Assembly: GCA_023846275.1 (NCBI GenBank)
Contig: JAIUJO010000160.1
Location: 1-64,000, forward strand
Source: Vanilla planifolia
Taxonomy: Eukaryota; Streptophyta; Magnoliopsida; Asparagales; Orchidaceae
Length of the DNA stretch: 64,000 bases
Direction: 5' to 3'
The position numbers and the translations under genes were made by a program. The notes beneath the pieces were generated by a model, which was not told where the DNA came from, searched no databases, and was given only the letters and a program-made list of their open reading frames with translations. The first letter of the stretch is position 1; each line of letters opens with the position of its first letter. This document shows positions 1-10,249 of the stretch, one piece after another.

Positions 1-2597
1 CAAAGCTAGCCAAACCTAAGAAATTCTCTTGTCCAAGTACCTTCTTACCTAGAACATGCTTGGGAGGCTTGAAACTGGTTTGGCTATGTCATGTGAGGTA
101 TGAAGTTAACCCCATAAGTGAGCTTCTATGGCTTTTAAGGTCAATATGGCCTTCAGTTTTTAGTCTAGAGGAATGGAAGGACTATATTTTAGGCACTAAA
201 AAAAGTTTAGGATTTTTAAGGTAATTATTAACAAGTGAAGAAATAAGTTGTCTCAAAGAGCTAGGGCTAAGGATAGAATTTGACAATATTTTACAGATCT
301 TATTACTGATTCTTACTGGAGTTTTAAATGGAGTTGTGGTGGTTAAGCAAACATAATTAATGATACCTTATGTTTCTTATGCTTGGTTAGCATAAGAAAA
401 TGGGAAAACTATTGTAGTTAAAAAATTAGATAGTAATTGTATGGAATGCCTAGCTTTTAGTGAAGCTCATGATTTTGTTATGATGAAGAAATTGCTAGTA
501 GAGGATCATAGGCATTGACTAAGTCCAATGCCACTTGAAGATCCATTTTGTATTTTGTATAATGCCTTACAATAGTAAAGCTATTAATAAGAAGGTAAGA
601 AGAAGGTAGGATGGCATAGGTTAGGAATTAGAGATATACAATGCATTAATAATGTGCTAATTATTATTGCAATGCTAGATAAACCATTGGCATGACATGG
701 TCTGTTAGGCAAGAAATTAAGTGACTGTGATTAGGCTCTTAGTTCACTTGATGACACTTTAAATGGTTATGTACGGGTTGTGCGTGGCTCAAGAAAGGTA
801 TTAATTTAAGGTGTAGTCATTATGGTTTGGCTACAAAGTGTAAAAGACCTTTGAAGATTAAATTAAGACTTATCTTGGAAGGATCTATGTTTAAATTTGG
901 TCAAAGGCTAATTATAGAAAGTATGGATAAGGGTATCATAGAAGATTGAATTAAGATTTAAAGAAAACCTTAGGATACTTTTGTAAATGATGTTAACCTC
1001 AGACAATTTATGAAGGGTTTAGAAGAAACCTTTTGTTGCCTTGACTAAAGGATGGATGACCTTAGATACTAGATTAATAGATGTAGAGATCTTAAATAAT
1101 CTAGATAGTTGAATTCATATTAAGAAATCCTTACCTACTCTATTCAAGTATAAGGAAACCCTAATAATTTTTAGATAATGATAGATATTTATTGGTATTA
1201 TGTTGTTCACCTATGAATATGATTTTAATTTAGAAAACAAATTTATGTAGTGGACCTTTGATCTTGGATCCTTACAAATGAGATTGGTAATTAGATATTC
1301 ATATTACATTAGCTTCGTCGTAACTAGTTCACCTTATTTCTTTACCTAATAAGAGGATTGCTAAATCATGTGCTAAGAGATTCTAGATATAGATAAGTAC
1401 AATTTGTATTTTAGTCTTAAGAGGGAACAATAACACATTTTGTCTAATATGGAAAGAATGTTGTGCTAGGATATGTGTTAAGGAATACGTATGCATATTG
1501 AAGACTCTTAGAATCCTAAGAAGTTGGCCCATATTATTGGCATTACTATTATTGATGCTTGGTGATATGATGTGATAACAATGCAAGTCTTTGTTTTTAT
1601 TTTCTTATCTTTTTAATAGTATTATGTTGATGTGGAACACAATCATCCATTTATTTGAATGAAAAACTATAATATCAACTTGGCTACTTAGATAGAGGTA
1701 CACTTGCTAAACTTTTATGTGTAGAGGTGATTATACATTCCTCTTATAGATTGATGTTTATAATTCTTTATTACTACATTGGATAAAGTGACTAATGTTT
1801 TCTTTCGTTAGTTTCTTGGCTCACTCAACCATATATTGTTCATTTTAAGGTAGTTAAGAGTAATTCTAGAGTTATACATAAGATTATTAGAGTTAGTGCC
1901 CATGATGGACAAATTTCTTCTCCTATTTATGATTTATAGTGGTGGCATTATTACATCCATTCATGACAATAAGCTCTATATGTTGATCGATAGTACACTA
2001 TAATAGACTATATTTAGATGCATATGATCATTTCAAGTTGGGCTTAGATTATGATGCCTTTTAAGAATTTAACATTTATGATTTTTGTGTTCTAGATTAT
2101 CAGTCTAAACATCTATGAGTTATACGACTATATTTTTTGGTATGTATGGTTACATTTGTCAGAACAATAATGGATTATTGCATTTAGTTATACTTGGGGG
2201 TGTTAAAAAAAATGTTGGAAAAAACTCAACACTAATAAATTTTGTATTAGAGCAAAGATTATAGTTAAGGCATATTTAGGCATAATAGGTTTAACGTTAA
2301 TAACCTTGGGAGAGAAAGACATGAGAGTGCATGAGTTTTTTTAATAAATAAATTTTATTACATAAGGCAAGCTTTACATTTCATTTTTTTATCCAATTTA
2401 ATGTTTGTTCAAAATTTGATCTCATCGAATAGCCATAGAAATAGTGAAAGGGTATAGTTTGTTTCTGCTGGCTAATTCAATTTGTGGTGCAAGATCTTTT
2501 TATTTGATTAGATTAGATGTTGAAGATAACTAGAAAAAATGCTAAAAAGGGATTCAAGTACATTTCTTTTGGTCTGATTCTAAAGGAAGATGTTACA
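1..2597 (+). mobile_element. Long gypsy LTR, copy 1 (5' end outside window)
   Basis: Non-coding repeat that aligns by eye along its whole length with the reverse complement of 16,975-19,650, and in part with 4,380-5,950 and 42,000-43,750. Shared landmarks are the stretch around 10-180, the block near 725-800 (gtgcgtggctcaagaaagg; related to gatctgggggatatgag at 42,421), and the block 2,210-2,597. It ends in TGTTACA at 2,591-2,597, matching the GGATGTTACA end of the copy at 16,975. In two other copies the start of the same repeat lies just downstream of a gypsy integrase, so I infer that this is LTR rather than coding sequence. The repeat would be about 5 kb when whole. The strand given is the sense of the associated integrase. 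No intact frame is present. The alternative is an unclassified interspersed repeat that happens to sit beside integrase. Confidence 0.6.
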
Positions 2598-3250
2598 TCT
2601 ACTAGTAGTACTATTATAATGATCCATCACAATATTGAAATGTCATATTATAATGATCTTATAGGTTGCACCATTTTGACAGCACACATGAGTTGATTGC
2701 AAGCTTATTGAGTGTGCTCATTGGATGCTATGTTGATTCAAGAGCAACATTGTGGTATGAAGATGTGCAAGAATGAAAAGTGTGAAGCTTCAGGAAGGGT
2801 AATTGTATGATATGATATTATGTAGAATAGTTATGGTGTGATGATATAAGGTTGATGCGTCATACCATCTAGAATGCTTGAATGTATGGATGCAAAATTT
2901 CATCAAGTTTATTAAATGTTTGTATGATTTATGAATATTTTGTGGATTCTAAGTGGATGATTTAAGCATTTTTTTTATAGTTTTTGTGAGGTAATTCACA
3001 ACACCATTTTGTTCTTTGTTAATATAACATCGTAGGATTATTGTTATTCCCATCACTTAACAAATTTGCTCAATCATGCTGGGTTACTTCAAGGGATGCT
3101 CTCCTTACCTTATACCATTTATCAGATTTCCTTATAGTACATCTCAGTGACAAGGTTAATTAGGTCCTTGCTACTGAACATTTGTAGATTTAAGAGTAAT
3201 GATATTGCTTTTGCTTCTATTATTGTTTTTTACCAAGGAAATTGGAGAAT
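2598..3250 (+). mobile_element. Internal sequence following LTR copy 1
   Basis: About 2,600-2,850 stays alignable with the reverse complement of 16,974-16,690; for example tgcaccattttgacagcac and gattcaagagc...gtggtatgaag have counterparts there. The homology therefore crosses the proposed LTR end into what would be the 5' untranslated leader of the element. I could not place 2,900-3,250 with confidence; a stretch near 3,150 weakly resembles the region just past the LTR promoter at 41,500. No tRNA-type primer binding site is obvious after 2,597. Confidence 0.4.
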
Positions 3251-5950
3251 GCCTTCATTATTTTTTTTATGTTTAAAAATAATTAAACCATTGACAACCA
3301 ACCCTTTTTAACCATACATGAACCCATCAATGTAGACTTTAGACATTTTATCATGATGAAGAAACCATTATACAACCTTGTAGGTTTTATATTTTAGGAA
3401 AGTGTATGGAGTAACCAAAGGAAGGAGAACCTATTAGAGAGTAACCTATTTTAATATCTTGCATTAAACACATTTATTTATAGGTTTGTGGAATATTGTT
3501 AATACGATGCATATTCTCCAATATAAGCTTTGTCAACTTTTTAAGATGGGATAATTTAATTACATGTTGGTTAAAGTGAAGATTCTTTATTTGGGCAGGT
3601 AAATTAAAAATTTGAGTTTAGGTTATCAATTGTTAGTTTTAATTTGTACATTAATTAAGGCATGGCTATTTTGAATTTTGTTTATGAGAATGTTTTAATG
3701 AAAGCCTTGATTATCTCATGAACATTCATACAAAAAGTGTTTGATTTAGAAGAAAAAATGTCCTTGTAATCTTTTACCTGTGAAAGAATTGATTCATTAT
3801 TAACATAATGCTTGATTTGAGGCATTACAATATTGTCTTCTAATTAAAGAAAGATATAATTAATATCTTTAAGGTTCTCTTACCTTTATATGCTGCATGA
3901 TAATTTTAGTGTGATTTTATTAGCTTGCTTCTTTAAACTTTTGTGGTAGAACTATATGTTAAATTTCCAATATGCATGTCTGATGATTTGGATAACGAAA
4001 TGCATCATATGTTAAGATCTAGTAATATAAAATTAAATGCCACTTTTGTTTTGAAAATATGTTGTGGAAATCATTGATTATAAGTATTAAAGAAAATGGA
4101 AAATTCTTATTATTGTTAGGGCTTGATGGTATGTGGATAGTTATTTGAAAATACACGTCTTCATTTGCTAGGTTATTAGATATAAAAATCCATTAAATAA
4201 GGAAATAAAATTTTATGCTCACATGTTAATTTTGCTAAATGCTAATTTATATATAAAAAGGTGTGATGAACATATATTTTTCGCTTGCAAGTTGAGGAGA
4301 TTTGCTTATGATTTTAAGACCATGTTAAGAATTGGTAAAATTCTATTTAATGCAAATTGAAACTTATCCTTTGTCATGAACTTTTGAAGTGAATTTTAAA
4401 ATGTAGCTAAACCTAAGAAATTCTTATGTGTCAAGCATCTCTTTGCATTGAATATTCTTGGGAAGCTCAAACATGGCTTTGTTAAGTTATTTGATCCATG
4501 GGCTTAAGCCCTTAAGTAAACTTAGATGACATATAAAGAGAATACGACACTCAGTTTCTAGATGAAAGGCATGGAAGGGTTCAAGCTTCAACCTTTAAAG
4601 AAGGTTATGCTAGTTAAGATAATAGTTGGCTAGCAAAGTGAATTTTGTTGCGACAATGAGCTCTAAAGCTATTGATAAACTTTGATTAACAAATGTTATT
4701 AAGTATTTATTGTACTTTTTTGTTTGGTGTTCAATGAGATTGAAATTACATAGAAAAATCTAATTAACGTTGTGTAATATTTGTAACATAAGGTTACCAC
4801 AGGAAAGTGGAGAAACATTATAGCTATGATTGTTCATAAACATATGTAAGCTAATCATTGCTTTAGGTTAGATTTAAAATTTAGATAATTCTAAAGAAAT
4901 AAGTAATAGAAGGTCTTAAGATTGGATTGCAGTTAATAACACTTGGTGAGCTTTAATGCATGTTGTGGATAAGGCTGTTGTCTAGTAAAAAATTCTATAA
5001 AAAGATTTGAATAAAGTTAGGAAGCTCAAGCTAAGCCTTTAAGATGTGCGAGGCTTAATGAATGAGTTAAGAAAGTTTGTTTCATTAGATAGACCATTAT
5101 CTTAATGTGATTCATTTTTTAGGACTATTAGTGATCCTGATTATTCTCTTAGGTAATGAGTCAATCTCTTTGATAGTGACCTGGGGGATGTGAGTTGCTT
5201 ATGAATGGCTTTCAAGGAAGACATAGTGGCATAGGTTGCCTACGATGTATGAGTGTCACTAGTTCAATTCCTATTATCTTAGACATTGTTGTTGCAGCAT
5301 CAAATTGGATAATACAACAAAGGGTAAACACTGATGATATTCAAGTGGAAATTATATGGGTCAAAAAATAATTAGTTAAATTCTCAAAAGTAATTTATTA
5401 TGGAAAAGAATAAGTATAGGAAAGATGGACAAAGCTAACGCAGATGACATATTTAGGCTTTTTATGAGACACCAATGTACCATGATAAATGATAGTAACC
5501 CTTAACATTTTAGTGAGTGTTTGAAGGAATATCTTTGTGGTCTCAATTGGGATAAATAATGTTAGATTATTGATAAAGGATTATGGGAGCATTAAATACT
5601 CGAGATATCTTAGTTGAGATATAGAAATCCTAACTTCCATGATTCAAGTTTGAGGAAACAATAAAATTTTTTTCGTAGTAATAAATAATGATTAGCATGG
5701 TGTCATTTTTCATGAAAATTATTTTTATTTAGATAACAAATGCATTTAGTGGAGCATAAATCATGATGATTTGCAATGATATATGTATGGTTTGTAGTAC
5801 ATGTGGTTATTAAGGACTTTAAGAACTTTGACACATTAGCCCATATGATGACATTACCATATCTAATGTTAGATCAATAATGTGATTGGTGTTCTAGACC
5901 ATGCTTTCATCCTCTTTGTTTAGTGAGAGTGCCCAATTAAAGGTGGAACA
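3250..5950 (+). mobile_element. Long gypsy LTR, copy 2 (truncated both ends)
   Basis: Second copy of the same repeat, head-to-tail with copy 1 at an offset of about 4.4 kb. 3,480-3,600 aligns with 41,870-41,980; 4,380-4,570 aligns with 10-180 and with the reverse complement of 19,410-19,620; 4,910-5,290 aligns with 42,165-42,500, including gacctgggggatgtgagt at 5,178; 5,830-5,900 aligns with 1,515-1,570. The U3 part with the promoter is missing upstream, and the 3' block that ends in TGTTACA is missing downstream, where sequence switches near 5.95-6.05 kb to the opposite-strand LTR of the next element. No coding potential. Confidence 0.6.
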
Positions 5951-6049
5951 CTATAAGCCTAATTATTAGCAAATTGTTTTTTGCAAAGACGAAATGTATA
6001 CTGATATTTATAAAACAATAAAAGCTAGAATGAACTTATGGAGTTTATC

Positions 6050-7360
6050 TCCCATTTTAGTTGCACATGTTTTTTTGATATTGAAATTGATTGGATTGAT
6101 CACACACAACACATTCATGTAAAACAAGCTTGGTAGTGGCATTCCATCACTCATTCAAAATTTGCTCATTGGTGGTTCCTCTTCTTCCCTTTTGCTTCTC
6201 ACTGTTCGATTTATTATCTATTCTAATGAATTAGGTTTCTAAAAAGTAAATTAAGATACATCTTAATACTTAAATAGGGTAGGCTATTCATGTATAGGAC
6301 AAGGCATTTACTTAAAAAGTTTGCTTGGGCTTTCTTGAACAATTAAGTAAAGCAACTCACATATAAAAATTCATTAGCCCATAACCCCACTTAAAAAGAT
6401 CCATGGCTAGGAAAGCCATGCTAACAGTATAATCAAAAAAATTAAATCCTAATGTGACCAAAATTATCAAAGTCATTTCCTTTCTTTATTTATTAAAGGA
6501 CACTAATTATAATTTCTTGGAGCAAAAGCAACTTAACTATTAAAACAAGTTCATTCAATTACTTTTTATTATAGTAGTTCTACACCTATACCATATGGTA
6601 CATTTATCAAAATCTTATTTTACTAACAAAAATTTCCTTTATCATAATTGTATGAACTAATATTTGAACATATTTTATAGATACACTGCATATATATTTC
6701 TTACATCTTGTCTTAACTGATTCTACTGAAATAATATCACCAAGCATATTAAGCAATGTTTAGCTCACTAGACACAAATCTTTGGACTTCAAATGTTTTC
6801 CTTATAATATTGTCCTACCTGAACGATCCAATTATTTGTTTCTATATGATCATAGTGTTACACAGACCAACCTATATCTTTCACAATAATGCACTTACGT
6901 GCAAAAGTAATATGCTTAGTATAATCACATGTTAGCTCTGTGTGTATTTGAATTTGGCTCTTTTTTACTAAAAGCTATTATATGATGTGCTATAGTTATA
7001 TTATATGATACTAACTTCTTAAAAAAGTAGAAGTTGAAGCAACTAATAGTAATTTTTATCGCATGATCATACTTGTACTCGTATAAGAAAATTTTTTTTT
7101 ACACATATATCTTAATTGCATTTTATATCTGATTGATTATATGAATAGCCAAAAATTTACAATATAATATTAAAACTTGAACCCCCTTTGAGGTTTCACC
7201 ACCCATCACATCATAGAACCTTTTGCCATTACACTATAAGGTTCCCATCAATTCCAGGACTAGTATCAACTTTTCCTAATTATTAAAACTTTTAATGTTT
7301 TTTATAAGCAATAAGAGAGAAAAATGACTTGTATGGCTTAGCCAAAAGGGATGTGTAATA
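6050..7360 (-). mobile_element. Gypsy 3' LTR (U3 and promoter part), truncated
   Basis: Reverse complement aligns with 40,209-41,540 over most of its length; both lie directly downstream of a gypsy integrase C-terminus. On the minus strand the start reads TATTACACATCCC at 7,360-7,348, close to the TGTAACACCC type start common in plant gypsy LTRs, and is preceded by a short purine-rich tract (GATGGAGA). A TATA-like box CCTATTTAAGTATTAAG lies at 6,277-6,261, about 1.08 kb from the LTR start. The same box in the other copy is 1.12 kb from its start. The remaining LTR body expected below 6,050 is replaced by an opposite-strand LTR fragment. Confidence 0.65.
6261..6277 (-). promoter_or_regulatory. 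LTR TATA-like promoter box
   Basis: CCTATTTAAGTATTAAG on the minus strand. It is conserved in position and sequence with 41,331-41,347 and more loosely with 21,075-21,058. In all three it is followed after about 90-120 bases by a purine-rich stretch (gaagaag type). This fits the U3/R promoter of the long gypsy LTR. Activity is unlikely in such a decayed copy. Confidence 0.45.
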
Positions 7361-7379
7361 ATGTCTCCATCTTTATTGG

Positions 7380-8300
7380 GATTTTAACATCAAAATCTAG
7401 GAAACGACCTTGCCCATTTGCAAAGATCTGTACTTTCCACCTTTGAATTAGCTCCTTGTTGGTCCAATCCATTTAAATTTGCATAGATGGAGGTATACTT
7501 AAAATTTTCTTTATCTAACATTAAACTCAGAAATATGGATAGACTATACCAAAAAGGGTACATCTACCTATAACTACGATCCTTATGCTAGGCATAAACA
7601 TCATATAAAGGACATTGTACATATTTCAACAAATTAGATACATGAAAAATATCACATATCACAGTTAGAGCATCGAGCATGTAAAGTATATATACCATTG
7701 TTTTTATCCTTTCCACAATTTGTTAAGATCCAATATACTTGGGCTTCAATTTGGAAGACTTTGAAAATCTTAATAGTCCTTGGATTGTCTAACTATAAAG
7801 AAATCTAGTCCTTAATATGAAAATGACATAATATATGTTTTTCTGACTTGGTTCTTGATTTGATGATTTTTCATAACCCACACCACCTATGTATTTAGGA
7901 ATCTCCTTAATAGGAACTTCCACAAATTTAAGCCCAAAAGCCTACCTTGCCTTAGCCTCTTCCTAATGCAATGGAAACCTACAACATTGGCTATGTAAGG
8001 CCTCAAAACTATTATGGATTGTTTGTTATTGGTATACATAAATTCCACTAATGGTAAATTCCTAAAACTATTTGAGTAGTAAAATTTTCATACTATGCCT
8101 TCAAGAAATTTTCAACAAAATTATCCTCTTAATTGTCCATCAGCATAGGAGTGTAAAACAATACTAAATTTAAGAGTAGTTATCATTACTTGTTGCAAAA
8201 GATTACTAAACTAGGATGTAAGCTTTATGTCTTGGCCTAAAATGATCACACTAGGCACCAATATCAAAGTGACCTCAATTCATCCAAACAATTATCATTG
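7380..8300 (-). pseudogene. Ty3/gypsy integrase, C-terminal half (dead)
   Basis: Minus-strand translation, with frame changes, gives a gypsy integrase from the core to the end. Around 8,200-8,110 there is QQVMITTLKFS..LHSYADGQ, the degraded form of the family's QQ.MGT.LKFSTAFHPQTDGQ. Near 7,960-8,020 there is FEALHSQCCRFP, matching the YEALYGRRCRSP motif. At 7,830-7,735 comes the LRF.KS.KL.PKYIG stretch, and at 7,665-7,610 CDIFHVSNLLKYVQ, the HDVFHVS..RKYV block. The last coding trace, GANSKVES near 7,450, corresponds to the C-terminal EEATWE..E motif. The HHCC domain and the first part of the DDE core are missing. It belongs to the minus-strand element and sits directly before its 3' LTR. 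Confidence 0.85.
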
Positions 8301-8329
8301 ATACTAAATGGGCTAAGTTGAGCAATTAA

Positions 8330-9240
8330 AAACTATATCACCTCAAGTGATCCTGAATTTAACGACAATTCAAGTATACCCTCTCTTCTTTTCTTTTTCT
8401 CATAAACATGGATCTAATGATCAGGCCTGCACTAAAAGCATTGACTACTAAATTTCCCTTGCTTGTGTTGTGTTTTCTATCCAGACCATAAATTTTTATG
8501 AGTTCTAACAAGAGTAGTCACCTAAACTTATGCTCTCATTAGCGATATATTTAAGACACATGTAGTTGATAAAGATTTTAACCTGAACCCCAAATTTTTA
8601 AGGGTAAGGGTATTAGCATCCAACTCCAAGTCATAGATAAAGTAGTTTTAGTGATGACATAACTAATTAGATGGATAATCTACACCACAACCATCTTACA
8701 TAATAATAGCCCTTAATCCAATAAGTGATGCATCCATGATGACATGATAGGCACTACCTTATTATAATAAGGTGAATAATAGAGTTAAACTCAATTTTTT
8801 TTAACTCATCAAGGGTCTAAACACCCTGAATAGACAAAATGTAAAGTACACCTTCTCTTGTTCACTAAGCGATGCAACAACCTTGGAAAAATTGGGCAAA
8901 CTTGTAAAAATTTCTCTCAAAGTACAAGAAATGACGAATCTTTGATTTGATAGTGAAATCTTTACAAATTAGTAATAGCTTGTATCTTGTTTGGATCCTC
9001 TACATTCCCATCACAACTAATAACATGTTTAGGAGATGTCATTGAATCTAGCAAAAATAAGCTATTTGTGAAATTAGCAATTTTGCTTGACCCTAACCAA
9101 CTCCAGCACAAATGATAATTACTTAGCTTGTTGATGAATATTCTTGGAATGGTTGCTTCTTGATTAACACCATTAATGTTCCTTTGTCCCACAGCATAAT
9201 TTTCCTTCGATGTCCAAGACCCATATAGTTGCATCTAGCA
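8330..9240 (-). pseudogene. Ty3/gypsy RT tail and RNase H (dead)
   Basis: The minus-strand frame at 9,035-8,965 reads HVISCDGNVEDPNKIQAITN, the diagnostic GHVIS.DG..VDP.KI.AI.N segment that closes gypsy reverse transcriptase, followed by a broken FLG..GYYRRFI region to about 8,870. RNase H follows: a Y.VIMDASLIG-like piece near 8,740-8,700, and LLELIKIYGLDRKHNTSKGN at 8,520-8,430, matching WLELLKDYD..I.YHPGKAN, then VVNAFSAG for VADALSR. The RT fingers and palm, including the YVDD box, are not present upstream, where gag-like sequence comes almost immediately; this points to an internal deletion of roughly a kilobase or more. Several stops interrupt the frame. Confidence 0.85.
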
Positions 9241-9399
9241 TTTTCTTTTACTTTTCAAGCACCTCTACGTCCTATCATGCATCTTATATCTCTAACCTTG
9301 ATTTTGAGGATGGTCTCTATGACACCTGCTAATAAGCCATGATAGAATTGCTGCAAATTGGTCAGTATAGCTAGCTTTCCTTGCTCTTTTGTGACCAAG

Positions 9400-10200
9400 A
9401 AATATAGTAGACCTTTCTTTTTGGGGAAGAATCATAATCCTTCCTCTTGCTAAATTCATGATGTGCATTTATCTGATGTTCTACCAAATCCTAAATTGGC
9501 ATGTTAAACCTAATCTTGATATTTAGTGAAATGCATCACTAATAAATGCCTCTTCAGGCATGGTCTATGACCTGCCAAAAAAAGTTCATAATGGTAATGC
9601 TTTGTTGTTACTAGCTCAGACACATGTATGATATGTTATAGGAATCATGCAATATAACATGTAATTCTAATCCAATGCTATCTGATTATGCCAACTCCCT
9701 CCTACAATAAGCCTGGCCAACTTTGGCATAATGTATTCACTAAAAGAAACAACGAAATCATCCCAACATATATGACTATTTGGGGTATCCCAAAACATTA
9801 TATATCACTAGCCACACGACCAGTGGCTACCTCACCTTCCAAAAGCAAGTCTTTAAGTGCAGCATTTCACTCAATTCCCAACCTACTGCATCCAAAAACT
9901 CATGGACATTGGATAAAAAATAATTGACAATTGTTAAATTAGTCATACCTACTAATACCTACATCCTCAATTGCAAACAAACTTCTATGAAATGTACTGT
10001 TTGGCACTTAAGCTATTTTTTTGTTGACATAGCCGAAGATGGTTGGTCAAACATGAGCTCTCCTTTGGCATGCTCCCTACCCATCAAGTCTCTCAATGTA
10101 GTTCTATATTCTTCACCATCTTTGTTAAGGAAAGGTAATATTCCACATTGCATCAAGAAGAAACCAAAAACACATGAGTAATATTTAATCAACTATGATG
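9400..10200 (-). pseudogene. Probable gypsy gag remnant
   Basis: Around 9,790-9,700 the minus strand reads CWDDFVVSFSEYIMPKLAR, which resembles the TW..F...F...YFP core of plant gypsy Gag, and about 30 residues upstream there is a possible L..GEA..WW motif in another frame. Position before the RT tail supports gag. Two open frames of 79 and 85 codons on the plus strand here (9,688-9,927 and 9,924-10,181) lie antisense to it and show no family resemblance, so I treat them as chance. No zinc knuckle was found. Confidence 0.5.
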
Positions 10201-10249
10201 TCTTCATTTGATTCACTAGAAAGGAAGACTACACATGTTGATGGTTTCA

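Noticed and set aside
8962..9234. A 90-codon minus-strand frame as a possible gene
   Set aside because: Its C-terminal third is the gypsy RT end segment; it is a fragment of a dead element, not an independent gene.
9688..10181. Two adjacent plus-strand frames (79 and 85 codons) that looked like a small gene pair
   Set aside because: They are antisense to a probable gag remnant of the minus-strand gypsy element and show no motif of their own.
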